Positions 8,032 to 16,093 of a stretch of 64,000 nt of DNA are shown here, one piece after another. A program made the position numbers and the translations under genes. Source of the stretch: Xylophilus rhododendri (lineage in GTDB: Bacteria; Pseudomonadota; Gammaproteobacteria; Burkholderiales; Burkholderiaceae_C); the NCBI RefSeq assembly GCF_009906855.1, contig NZ_CP047650.1, forward strand, positions 1,178,001 through 1,242,000, in the 5' to 3' direction. Every line of letters begins with the position of its first letter. Position 1 is the stretch's first letter. Below the pieces are notes generated by a model. It ran no database searches. It saw nothing but the letters and a program-made list of their open reading frames with translations, and was not told where the DNA came from.

Positions 8032-9431
8032 CGCGGCATCTCCGCCAGCGCTTCCCAGGGCTCACGTTCGCCCGCGGCGAGCAGCTCGAACCCCTGTTTT
8101 CGGACACCGTCACCGCCGTTGGCGAAGCCGTCGAAACCCATGCGGGCCATGGTCGCCGGGTGCGCCACCCAGATGCGCACCAGGTCGGCGCGCAGGTCCT
8201 CGAACCAGTGCTGCATCTGCTGCGCGGACAGGGTCGCGAGGCCGAACCCGCCGCTTTCCAGCTGGCTCAGCCTGGCTTGCCGCTCGGGTTCGGGCAGATC
8301 GCCAAAGCCGTCCAGGCCGTCCAGGGCCAGGGCATAGGCCGTTCGATCCGGCGGCATGTCCGCGAAACGCCATCCGTCGCCCTGGCCGGTGGCGAGTTGG
8401 GCATCGATGCGGGCCGCCAGGTCGATCGCGGGAGCGGTCTGCGGAAGCACGCGGTCGGCCAGCGCCCGCAAGGTCTTCAGCTGCGCTGGCGACAGCACGC
8501 CGGGCAGGTAGTCGGGATCGTCGGCGATGGCGCGGGTCGCCAGCGCGGCACGCATGCGCCGGCTGACACGGGCGGAGCCGACGAGGCGCACGAACTCCTC
8601 CGGCATGGCCGGCGAGATCCCCGCGCGCTGGTGCCAGAAGCGTCCGATGTGCCGGGCCACCTCGCGCGGCCGCTCCAGGTGCAGCAGGTGAGCGGCATTG
8701 TTTTCCACCACGATGCTGGCGCGCGGATAGACAAGCGCATTGGTCGCGTGTTGCCCCGCTTCGCCCAGTTCGCCGTCGGCGCTGCCGACGATGATCAGCG
8801 CCGGCAGCTTCAGCGTGCCGACGTCGATCGACCAGTCCTCCCGGCTGCCGCGCTCCAGCCAGGCCAGCCAGGCCTGCCGCGAGCTGCGTTCGAGGTCGTC
8901 GATGGTCAGGCGCTGTGCCACCGGGTCGAGCGGGGCGGCGACATTCGCAGCCACGAAGGCCTGGGCGGCGGCGGCGTCCAGCGGTCCACCGGCCGCCCAG
9001 CCGATCATCTCGCGGCGCTTGTCCTCGTCCATCGGCTCCGGCGAGGGCGGCGAGCCAGCCAGCAGCACCACGCCCGCCAGCCCGAACAGGCCGGGCTCGC
9101 CGGCCAGGGCCCGGGCGGCGACGATGGAGGCGATCTTGCCGCCCATGCTGTGGCCCACGAGGAGCCAGCGTGCCGCGGCGCGTTGCCTGACGATGGCCGC
9201 CACCTGGTCGGCCATGTCGGCCACGCCCAGGTCGGTGGCGTCCCGGGCCTCGCCGAAACCCGGCAGGTCGATGGGCGCGGCTTCGAATTCGGCGTCGAGG
9301 GCGGCGATCACGCCGTCCCAGGCGCGTGCGCTGCCGCCCAGGCCGTGGAGCATGAACAGGACGGGCCTGTCGCCCGTGTTCGATCGAGGAAGCTGGCGCG
9401 GGGATAAAAAGGTGTCAGGGCAATTCGTCAT
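8028..9431 (-). CDS. Alpha/beta hydrolase fused to gluconate 2-dehydrogenase subunit 3-like domain
   Basis: A 467-residue two-domain protein. Residues about 20-270 are an alpha/beta hydrolase: oxyanion-loop HGLGGSARAW, nucleophile elbow GHSMGG with S95, and a late histidine in NAAHLLHLERP. Residues about 305-460 resemble the small gluconate-2-dehydrogenase subunit 3 (LSPAQLKTLRALADRVLPQ, then LSAQQMQHWFEDLRADLVRI). That subunit normally carries its own Tat signal to export the flavoprotein; here a hydrolase replaces it and no signal peptide is evident. The gene is coupled by ATGA overlap to the GMC dehydrogenase. A hydrolase that feeds or processes the dehydrogenase substrate is a reasonable inference. 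The fusion is in frame without any stop. Confidence 0.82.
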   Translation of the reverse strand: MTNCPDTFLSPRQLPRSNTGDRPVLFMLHGLGGSARAWDGVIAALDAEFEAAPIDLPGFGEARDATDLGVADMADQVAAIVRQRAAARWLLVGHSMGGKIASIVAARALAGEPGLFGLAGVVLLAGSPPSPEPMDEDKRREMIGWAAGGPLDAAAAQAFVAANVAAPLDPVAQRLTIDDLERSSRQAWLAWLERGSREDWSIDVGTLKLPALIIVGSADGELGEAGQHATNALVYPRASIVVENNAAHLLHLERPREVARHIGRFWHQRAGISPAMPEEFVRLVGSARVSRRMRAALATRAIADDPDYLPGVLSPAQLKTLRALADRVLPQTAPAIDLAARIDAQLATGQGDGWRFADMPPDRTAYALALDGLDGFGDLPEPERQARLSQLESGGFGLATLSAQQMQHWFEDLRADLVRIWVAHPATMARMGFDGFANGGDGVRKQGFELLAAGEREPWEALAEMPR

Positions 9432-9547
9432 CGTGGCTGCGGTCCTTGGGCAGCCCCGATGATCGGAGCCGCGAACGACCTTCAGCCATGGGCATACCTG
9501 CCATCAGGCAGTAGGCCAAGCGCCTGCCCGATGCCGGACGCGCCCTC

Positions 9548-9916
9548 TCAGGCCCCGACCAGCTTCTTGAACGAGCCCAGCACCGCCGCGCCGTTGAAGG
9601 GCTTGACGATCCAGCCCTTGATGCCGGCCGCCTTGCCGCGCTCCTTCATGGCGGGCGAGTTCTCGGTGGTCAGCATCACGATGTTGACCGCGGCATTGCC
9701 CAGCTCGCCGCGCACCTTCTCGGCCATGGTCAGGCCGTCCATATTGGGCATGTTCACGTCGCAGACCACCAGCTTCACGGCGGGATCGGCCTTGAGCTTG
9801 GCCAGGCCGTCGCGGCCGTCCACCGCGTAGGAAACGCTCAGGCCGTTGTTCTGCAGGAAAGTGCCGACTTCGTTACGGACGGTGCTGGAGTCGTCGACGA
9901 CAAGGATCTGGGCCAT
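9548..9916 (-). CDS. CheY-like single-domain response regulator
   Basis: A 122-residue stand-alone receiver domain. The acidic pair D8-D9 (LVVDDSS), the phospho-acceptor D53 (VVCDVNMPNMDG), the switch Thr in MLTTENS and the lysine in GWIVKPF are all present, so it should be phosphorylatable. There is no output domain, as in CheY. It is the last gene of a five-gene minus-strand chemosensory-like operon and lies 25 bp after the CheX-like gene. Its likely phosphodonor is the H463 Hpt domain of the kinase at 12232-14583. The downstream target is unknown, because no flagellar or pilus gene is nearby. Confidence 0.92.
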   Translation of the reverse strand: MAQILVVDDSSTVRNEVGTFLQNNGLSVSYAVDGRDGLAKLKADPAVKLVVCDVNMPNMDGLTMAEKVRGELGNAAVNIVMLTTENSPAMKERGKAAGIKGWIVKPFNGAAVLGSFKKLVGA

Positions 9917-9941
9917 TTTTTTGAAAAAGACAGTGAGGGGT

Positions 9942-10922
9942 TCAGAAGAGTTCGAGATCGCCGCAAGCCACCAGGCTCTCGGCGGTGAGGTCGTTTTCGC
10001 GGAAGGCGTCGGGCGACCAGTTCAGGCTGAAGACGAAACGCAGGTAGACCACCACCGGCGCGAAGGCCGCGTCGTCCGGCGCATGCAGGGTGCAGCGCAG
10101 GCACAGCTGCGGATCGGTCGAGCCGAAGGAGATGTAGCGGTGCAGGTGGTTGATGACGATGGGCACCTGCGAGCGCGCGGCCTGCAGCGCCTGCTGCTGT
10201 TCGTAGCGGTTCTTGAAGGCGCCCCAGATCAGGTTGGTCAGCTCGCCGAGCAGGCCGTTGAGGCCGCGGAAATCGTCGGCGTCGGCGGCGGCGAGGTAGG
10301 TGCGGTCGGTGCGCACCAGGCGCTCCAGGGCGGCCTCCTCGGTCTGCAGGGTCATGAAGCCGCGGCACCAGTCGCTCTCGATCGGGATCAGCGAAAACAC
10401 CTCGCCGAAGATCAGGCGGTCGCGCACGATGTAGGGCGGGTCGATCTCCAGCCGCATGCCCTTGAACTGGCTGGCGAAGGCATTACGCGCGATCTCGGCG
10501 ATGCCGCGCACCAGCGCGCCGGGATAGGCCAGCGTGAAGATGGACTGCTGCACCGCCGGCACCAGGGTGTGCAGGGTTTCCAGGGTGTAGAGGGCGGCGA
10601 AGCAGGCGCGCTCGCCGGCCGGCATTTCGTCGGCCGAAGCCTGGCTTTCGGTGCGCAGGAAGAGGGGCAGCTCGGGGCGCAGCGCGTGGATGCGCTGGCC
10701 CAAAGTGCGGCCGGCGTGGGCGTCCTCGCCCATCTTCTCGGGCAGGAAGATGGCGCCCAGGTCGATGTTGGAGGCCAGCACCGACAGGATGTTCTCGGCC
10801 AGCACCTTGTGGGCCTGCAGCTGGTTGAGCTGGCAGAAGGCGCCGATGGCCTCGCGGTGGGCGGGGCTGGGTTCCAGCACCAGCACCTTGCTGGTGAGGG
10901 TGTTCGGGGTGTCGCTCGACAT
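9942..10922 (-). CDS. Degenerate receiver fused to CheX/CheC-like phosphatase domain
   Basis: 326 residues. The N-terminal segment, about 10-130, has the receiver shape (SKVLVLEPSPAHREAIGAFC), but the acidic pair is EP and the phospho-acceptor strand reads AIFLPEKM, so it is a pseudo-receiver. The C-terminal segment, about 135-320, resembles CheC/CheX-type CheY-P phosphatases: GELTNLIWGAFKNRY gives the E-x-x-N catalytic pair E227 and N230. It lies 30 bp after the other CheX-like gene and before CheY. It probably dephosphorylates or tunes the neighbouring CheY. The assignment rests on motif and context; overall similarity to characterised CheX is weak. Confidence 0.68.
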   Translation of the reverse strand: MSSDTPNTLTSKVLVLEPSPAHREAIGAFCQLNQLQAHKVLAENILSVLASNIDLGAIFLPEKMGEDAHAGRTLGQRIHALRPELPLFLRTESQASADEMPAGERACFAALYTLETLHTLVPAVQQSIFTLAYPGALVRGIAEIARNAFASQFKGMRLEIDPPYIVRDRLIFGEVFSLIPIESDWCRGFMTLQTEEAALERLVRTDRTYLAAADADDFRGLNGLLGELTNLIWGAFKNRYEQQQALQAARSQVPIVINHLHRYISFGSTDPQLCLRCTLHAPDDAAFAPVVVYLRFVFSLNWSPDAFRENDLTAESLVACGDLELF

Positions 10923-10952
10923 GCTTGGAATGAAGGGAAGGAAAGCGGGGGT

Positions 10953-11504
10953 TCAGAAGAATTCGAGTTCGCCGGCGACTTCCGGCTGCGCCTCGGGCCA
11001 CCAGTCGAAATCCATCTCGCGGCGGGCATCGGCGCAGAGCGTGGCCAGCACCCGGGTGCCGCCCAGCTCCACCCGGAAATGCCGCAGGTGCTGGTGCGCC
11101 AGCCCCTGCACATAGCCAGCGCTGCGGCTGTCGATGATGTGCGGGGTGGACATGCCGGTCTGCTGGTAGAAGCGGCCGATCTCGCGGTTGACGGTGCCGC
11201 AGCACATATTGGCGCTCTCGCAGACCGAGTCGCGCAGGGCCTGCTCGGACTCGTCGCCCGGCGTCAGGCGGCCGACCTGCTCCAGGTAGTCGCGGGTGGC
11301 GCGGTCGCGCGGCAGGTACATGGCGATCACCAGGCGGAAGGTGTGCGAGGCCAGCATCAGCACCACCATGTAGGCGCCGGCCGGCGGCACCAGGCTGTCG
11401 ACCGGCTCGACCTGCACCGTGGCGCCGGGCGGCGCGGGCAAGGCGTTCTGCAGGCCCAGGGACACCATGCGGTCCAGGCTGTCGCGGGCTGAGGTGCTGA
11501 TCAT
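10953..11504 (-). CDS. CheX/CheC-like chemotaxis phosphatase
   Basis: A 183-residue protein whose centre reads CESANMCCGTVNREIGRFYQ: the CheC/CheX signature E-x-x-N (E96, N99) followed by a conserved glycine. Further on comes a segment of the type STPHIIDSRSAGYVQG, which in the family precedes the second half of the fold. There is no signal peptide or membrane segment. Its start overlaps the end of the mini-MCP gene by 4 nt, and the second CheX-like gene follows after 30 bp. A phosphatase for the cluster's CheY is the best guess. Two such proteins beside one CheY is unusual. Confidence 0.68.
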   Translation of the reverse strand: MISTSARDSLDRMVSLGLQNALPAPPGATVQVEPVDSLVPPAGAYMVVLMLASHTFRLVIAMYLPRDRATRDYLEQVGRLTPGDESEQALRDSVCESANMCCGTVNREIGRFYQQTGMSTPHIIDSRSAGYVQGLAHQHLRHFRVELGGTRVLATLCADARREMDFDWWPEAQPEVAGELEFF

Positions 11505-12235
11505 GCGGTCTCGGCCGGTGCCGCCAGCAATTCCATGCTCTTGCGGTTGGTCAGCTCCAGGCCGCGCACCGCGCCGATGATCATGCGGCCGCTGGCCTGC
11601 ATGTCCTGGAAGGTGGCGGTGGTGATCAGGTCGTTCTGGTAGAGGGCGCTGCGGTAGTCGGCCGACAGCGCCTCGGCGCGCGCCGACAGCTCGCGCATCT
11701 CGGTGGCCACCACGCCGAAGCCGCGGCCCAGCGGGCCGGCATGCGCCGCCTCGATCGAGGCGTTGAGGCCCACGATCACCATCTGCCGCACGATCTGCGC
11801 GAAATCGTCGTTCTTGGAATGCATCTGGCGGTTGTGGTCCAGCAGCTGCTTCATGTCGGCATGCCAGCGGTCGAAGGTCATCTCCACGCCTTGCAGCTCT
11901 TCCAGCGAGGACGACAGCGTGCCGGCCTGGCGCAGGGCATTGCCGCGGCTGTTGCCCAGCTGGTCGAGCAGGGACTGGAGTTCCTCGAACTCGCTGCGCA
12001 TGCGGGTCCAGCCGGCCTGCAGGTCCAGGCTGCGCTGCTGGGACAGCTCCAGTTCTGCCTGCATCCGGGTGTCCACCACCTCGGTCTCGGCGCGGACCTG
12101 CATCCGCGCCTGGTCGTCGGCCAGCGTCTGGGCGGCCTGCAGGGCCCGCGCCTGGCGCCGCTGGCGCAGCAGCAGGGGCAGCAGGATCAGCGCGCCGAGC
12201 AGCAGCCCGGCGCAGAACGGCAGGGCGGCCATCAT
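11501..12235 (-). CDS. Minimal membrane-anchored MCP-like signalling protein
   Basis: 244 residues. One N-terminal membrane helix (ALPFCAGLLLGALILLPLLL) is followed immediately by a long coiled coil and then the methyl-accepting-protein tip, about residues 145-190 (VGLNASIEAAHAGPLGRGFG, continuing VVATEMRELS), matching the family's ALNAAIEAARAGE-GRGFAVVA pattern. There is no periplasmic sensor, no HAMP domain, and the signalling hairpin is much shorter than in normal MCPs. The start overlaps the kinase stop by 4 nt (ATGA) and its own end overlaps the CheX-like start by 4 nt. It may scaffold or modulate the adjacent membrane kinase rather than sense ligand itself. Confidence 0.75.
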   Translation of the reverse strand: MMAALPFCAGLLLGALILLPLLLRQRRQARALQAAQTLADDQARMQVRAETEVVDTRMQAELELSQQRSLDLQAGWTRMRSEFEELQSLLDQLGNSRGNALRQAGTLSSSLEELQGVEMTFDRWHADMKQLLDHNRQMHSKNDDFAQIVRQMVIVGLNASIEAAHAGPLGRGFGVVATEMRELSARAEALSADYRSALYQNDLITTATFQDMQASGRMIIGAVRGLELTNRKSMELLAAPAETA

Positions 12236-14583
12236 GCCGCGACCGCCTTCAGCACACGGCTGCGGATGGCCGCCCGGGCGGGCAGCGTCACCAGCAAGGC
12301 GAAAGGCCGGCTGGCATCGCCCGGGCGGCCGTGCAGCGCAATGGCGATGCTGCCGCCGTCGGACTCCACGAAGCCGCGCACGGCATCCATGCCGACCCCG
12401 CGGCCGGAGACATCGGTGACCGAGGCGGCCGTGGAGAAACCGGCGGCGAAGATCAGCTCGGCGGCTTCCTCGTCGTTCACCGAAGCGGCGTCGGCGATCA
12501 GGCCGCGCTGCACCGCGCGTTCGCGGATGGCGGCCAGGTTCAGGCCCTTGCCGTCGTCCGACAGCGTCAGCAGCAGGCGTTCCGCGTCCAGTTCGGCATG
12601 CAGGCGGATGCTGCCGGCGGCAGGCTTGCCATGGGCGATGCGTTCCAGCGCGGCTTCGATGCCATGGTCCATCGAGTTGCGGAACATGTGCATGAAGGCA
12701 TTACGCAGCGGGCCGGCGAACTGGGTGTGGATACGCAGGCCGTGGTCGTCGATGGCCAGCTGCGGCGGCTCCTTGCCCAGCTCGTGCGCCAGGGCGGGCA
12801 GCGAATCGGTCACGCCCTGCAGCAGCTGGGCCAGGCGTTCGGTGCCGGCGGCGCGCAGGGTCTCGCGCACCTCGTGCACCGCATCGCCCAGGGCCGGCTG
12901 GCCGGCGGCTTCGCCGCTGTCCAGGCGTTCCAGCATGGCCTGCACATCGTGGCGGGCGACCATCACGAACTTCTCGGCATCGCCGCGCCGGCCGGGGCCG
13001 GTGCGGCCCAGCTTCACCGCGTTGATCTGGGTGTATTCCTCCAGCACCGAGCGCACGGCGGCGATGTCCAGCAGCAGCTCCTCGGTGGACCACTGGGCCT
13101 GGCCGCTGCGCAGCGCGTCGTAATGCTGCTCGCTGTGATGCACCACGTCGGTCAGCTGGCGCAGGCCGTAGGTGCGGGCATTGCCCTTGATGGTGTGCAT
13201 GTTGCGGAACAGCAGCTTGACCGTGTCGCCGCGCTCGTGCGCCTGGGCCCGGTGGGCATGGTCGATGGCGGCTTCGTTCTCGGCCAGGAAGCTGGTCGAG
13301 CCTTCGATGAAGGCATGGAACTTCTCGTGCTGCACCGCCAGGATCTCGCCGATGATTTCCAGCTCGCGCTTCTGCGCGCTGGCCGCGCGCGCCAGGGCCC
13401 GCAGCTCGGTCACGTCGCGCAGGCAGAGCATCAGGCGCTGGATGTTGCCGTGTTCGTCGGTGATCGGCGCCCAGCTCAGGTCCAGGATCTTGCGGCGGCC
13501 GTCGGCCATGGCCAGACTGACCTCGGCCGGCAGCAGGTGGGCGTTGAACTCGAAGTTCATCTCGTCCTCGCCGATGCAGGCCTGCAGCGCCGCCTCGATC
13601 TGCGAGAGCGCGTCGGCGCCCAGTTCGGTCTGCTCGAACACCAGGGTCATCACCGGGCGGCGGGCGATGTCTTCGGTCTCCAGGATGGCGCGCAGGTGGT
13701 CCGAATACTCGGGATGCACCAGGCCTTCGGCCTCCACCGTCAGGATGCCCTGCGGGATGTACTGCAGCATGGCGTGGATGTCGGCCGCCTTCTGCTTGAC
13801 CAGGGCGGTGCTCTCCTCGATCTTCTCGACCATGGCGTTGAAGGCCAGCATGGAGCGGCCGATCTCGTCACGGCGCGTCACCGACAGGCGGTGGGTGAAG
13901 TCCTGGCTGGTGGCGATCTCGGTCATCTTGCCTTCCATCTCGGCGATGGGAAACACGATCTGGCGATACAGCAGCCAGCCGATCACGCCCAGGCCCAGCA
14001 CGGCCAGCAGGCTGATCGCGGTGAGGGTGGCGCTGGTGCTGGTCAGGCGCTGGTTGAGGCTGGCGATGGCGGCATCCTTGCTGCGGCGCTTCTCCACCTG
14101 CACCGCCTCGATCATCTGGCCCTGCTCGCGCAGGTACTGCTCCACCGTCGCGCCCATGTTGGCCTCGGCCATCTCCTTCTGGCCGGCGAGCTTGAACTTG
14201 GCGGTGTCGTTGATCGAGTCGAAGTAGTTGCGCAGGCTTTCCTGGGCTTCCTTGATCAGGCCGCGCTGGGCATCGCTGTCGGCCTGCTGCAGCTGGTCGG
14301 CGAAGAGCTTCTGCAGCACCTCTTTCTTGCCGTTGAGTTCGCCGAGCAGCTGCTGGGTGGTGTCGGCATCGGGCGCCGCCACCAGGCCCAGGGCGGCGAT
14401 CTGCACTTCCTGCAGCCGCACCATGAGTTCGGTGGACTTGAGGGTGCTCGGCACGACCTGTTCGGTGACCACCCGCACTTCGGCGGAGTTGCTGCGGGAC
14501 TGGTAGACGGCGTAGCCGCCGATCAGGGCGAGGGCCCCGAAGACGAGGGCGATGAGCAGGATGATGCGCTGGCGGATATTCAT
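12232..14583 (-). CDS. Membrane-bound CheA-like histidine kinase with Hpt domain
   Basis: 783 residues. Order: transmembrane helix (about 8-28), periplasmic four-helix-bundle sensor (about 30-180, 4HB_MCP-like), second helix (about 186-207), HAMP (about 208-262), PAS-like domain (about 268-395), Hpt domain with phospho-histidine H463 (RNMHTIKGNARTYGL), and a CheA-type ATPase (about 600-770) with N-box FRNSMDHGIE, DDGKGLN (675-681) and GRGVGMD. The protein ends just after the ATPase: there is no CheW-like P5 domain, which canonical CheA needs for receptor coupling. It thus combines receptor and CheA functions in one chain. It is the first gene of the operon and is coupled by ATGA overlap to the mini-MCP. 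The signal is unknown. Confidence 0.85.
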   Translation of the reverse strand: MNIRQRIILLIALVFGALALIGGYAVYQSRSNSAEVRVVTEQVVPSTLKSTELMVRLQEVQIAALGLVAAPDADTTQQLLGELNGKKEVLQKLFADQLQQADSDAQRGLIKEAQESLRNYFDSINDTAKFKLAGQKEMAEANMGATVEQYLREQGQMIEAVQVEKRRSKDAAIASLNQRLTSTSATLTAISLLAVLGLGVIGWLLYRQIVFPIAEMEGKMTEIATSQDFTHRLSVTRRDEIGRSMLAFNAMVEKIEESTALVKQKAADIHAMLQYIPQGILTVEAEGLVHPEYSDHLRAILETEDIARRPVMTLVFEQTELGADALSQIEAALQACIGEDEMNFEFNAHLLPAEVSLAMADGRRKILDLSWAPITDEHGNIQRLMLCLRDVTELRALARAASAQKRELEIIGEILAVQHEKFHAFIEGSTSFLAENEAAIDHAHRAQAHERGDTVKLLFRNMHTIKGNARTYGLRQLTDVVHHSEQHYDALRSGQAQWSTEELLLDIAAVRSVLEEYTQINAVKLGRTGPGRRGDAEKFVMVARHDVQAMLERLDSGEAAGQPALGDAVHEVRETLRAAGTERLAQLLQGVTDSLPALAHELGKEPPQLAIDDHGLRIHTQFAGPLRNAFMHMFRNSMDHGIEAALERIAHGKPAAGSIRLHAELDAERLLLTLSDDGKGLNLAAIRERAVQRGLIADAASVNDEEAAELIFAAGFSTAASVTDVSGRGVGMDAVRGFVESDGGSIAIALHGRPGDASRPFALLVTLPARAAIRSRVLKAVAA

Positions 14584-14646
14584 GGCGGGACAATCGTGGA
14601 GCCGGGCGCCCGGGTGGGTCCGGGCGTGGCGCGATTGTTCAAGCCC

Positions 14647-14671
14647 AAAAAGTCGGCCTCATTACCGACTT
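14647..14671 (-). terminator. Rho-independent terminator after the DadA-like gene
   Basis: Read on the minus strand, the stem AAGTCGG / CCGACTT with an 8-nt loop runs into a five-T tract that continues from the last stem bases. It lies between the stop of the DadA-like oxidase (14716) and the start of the CheA-like kinase (14583). This position would separate the two minus-strand transcription units. The stem is only 7 bp, so strength is uncertain. Confidence 0.55.
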
Positions 14672-14715
14672 GTAAATCGGGATTTCCCTAGGCCGCCAGC
14701 CTCACGCTCCGCTGC

Positions 14716-15993
14716 TCAAAAAGCATCGGCCAGCCGGCGTGCGGTGCCGAAAGCCAGCGTCAGGCCGAGCGCGCCATGGCCGACGTTGAGGAAGAGGTTT
14801 TCGACGCCGCCGGACCGGCCGACGATGGGCAGCGAGGTCGGCGTGGCCGGCCGCAGCCCCGCCCAGGGCACGGCGGCGCCGATGTCCACCGCGCCGCCGA
14901 AGGCCTCCTGCGTGCAGGCCTGGAGCTGTTCGATGCGGCGCGGATCGACGGCGCCGTCCCGCGCGCCGATCTCCACGAAACCGGCCACCCGCAGGCGGTC
15001 GCCGATGCGGGCATAGACCACCTTGCGTTTGGCATCGGTCACGCTGACCGAGGGCACGGCCGCCGGGTCCCGCACCGGCACGGTGATGCTGTAGCCCTTC
15101 AGGGGATAGACCGGCACCCGCAGTCCAGCGCTGGCCGCCAGGGCGGCGCTGCCGGCGCCGCCGGCCAGCACCAGCGCATCCACCGGGCGATCGCCCGCCG
15201 AGCTGAGCAGGCGCGACACCCGCGCGCCTTCGCGGCGCAGGCCATGCACCGTCACGCCGTATTCGAAGACCACGCCGCGGGAACGCAGCACCTCTTCGGT
15301 GTTGCGGCACAAGGCCAGGCCATCGATGGCGCATTCGTCGGGCGTGTAGATCGATCCGGCCACCGCACCGCGGAACGAAGCCAGTGCCGGCTCGTGGGCC
15401 AGGAATCCATCGCCGGGCAGGGCCGATTGCAAAGGCCCGTGCGGCGCCTGCAGCTCGGCCTGGCGGCGGCCCGCGTCGAACGAAGACTGCGTGGCGTACA
15501 GCACCAGTTTGCCGCTGCGCGAGAAGGACAGCGCCTCGGCCGAGGCGCCGGCGATCCATTGCTCCGTCTCCTGACGGCTCAACGCGCCCAGCGCCAGCAG
15601 CTCCAGGGTGGAGCGCTGTGCGACCGGGGCGCTGCAGGCACGCAGGAACTCCCACATCCAGCGCCATTGCCGCACATCGGCCCGGGGCGTGATGTGCAGG
15701 GGGCCGTGGCGGCTCAACATCAGGCCCGGCACGTCGAAGGGCAGGCCGGGCTGCGCCAGCGGCGCCACATAGCCGTAGCTCAGCTGGCAGCCATTGCCGC
15801 CGCTGGCGCCCTGCCCGGCGGCAGCGGCCCGGTCGATGACCGTGACCTGGTGGCCGGCGCGGCTCAGGGCGGCGGCCGAGGCCAGGCCGACGATGCCGGC
15901 GCCGATGACCGTCACCTGCCGGGGCCTGGCGGAGGCAGTGGTGGCGGACCAGTAGTCGGCGGTCGGCGGCGCCGAATCCGGGAAGCTCGTCAT
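14716..15993 (-). CDS. DadA-like FAD-dependent D-amino-acid dehydrogenase/oxidase
   Basis: 425 residues from the ATG at 15993; an in-frame start 45 bp upstream would add an unconserved Ala/Arg-rich tail. The FAD motif VTVIGAGIVGLASAAALSRA is near the N-terminus, and GGNGCQLSYGYVAPLAQPG follows, typical of the DadA group (small subunit-like D-amino-acid dehydrogenases of the DAO superfamily). The C-terminal WAGLRPATPTSLPIVG and NVGHGALGLTLAFGTARRLA are family landmarks. It oxidises an amino acid or amine with FAD and would pass electrons to the quinone pool. It lies about 100 bp downstream of a LysR gene on the same strand, so co-transcription or control by that regulator is likely. A probable terminator follows. 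Confidence 0.85.
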   Translation of the reverse strand: MTSFPDSAPPTADYWSATTASARPRQVTVIGAGIVGLASAAALSRAGHQVTVIDRAAAAGQGASGGNGCQLSYGYVAPLAQPGLPFDVPGLMLSRHGPLHITPRADVRQWRWMWEFLRACSAPVAQRSTLELLALGALSRQETEQWIAGASAEALSFSRSGKLVLYATQSSFDAGRRQAELQAPHGPLQSALPGDGFLAHEPALASFRGAVAGSIYTPDECAIDGLALCRNTEEVLRSRGVVFEYGVTVHGLRREGARVSRLLSSAGDRPVDALVLAGGAGSAALAASAGLRVPVYPLKGYSITVPVRDPAAVPSVSVTDAKRKVVYARIGDRLRVAGFVEIGARDGAVDPRRIEQLQACTQEAFGGAVDIGAAVPWAGLRPATPTSLPIVGRSGGVENLFLNVGHGALGLTLAFGTARRLADAF

Positions 15994-16093
15994 GGCGCGT
16001 GCGGCTCGTGCGGTGGATGCGGCCCCATGGCCGAGCACCGCAGTATTGGGGCTGGGCGGCCCGGGCGCTACTGAAGAAAAGCGGGTCGACCAT

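Noticed and set aside
4102..8337. A 1411-codon open frame on the plus strand spanning the oligomer hydrolase and antisense to the GMC gene
   Set aside because: Its translation is Arg/Gly/Pro/Ala-rich with no recognisable domain. It is an out-of-frame shadow of GC-rich coding DNA, while the hydrolase and GMC frames carry clear family motifs.
9432..9547. CTGCC/GGCAG hairpin between hydrolase fusion and CheY genes as a terminator
   Set aside because: The stem is 5 bp and is not followed by a T tract on either strand.
9917..9941. T-rich stretch between CheX-like and CheY genes as a terminator
   Set aside because: There is no hairpin before the T-run on the minus strand, and the genes are only 25 bp apart in an otherwise coupled operon.
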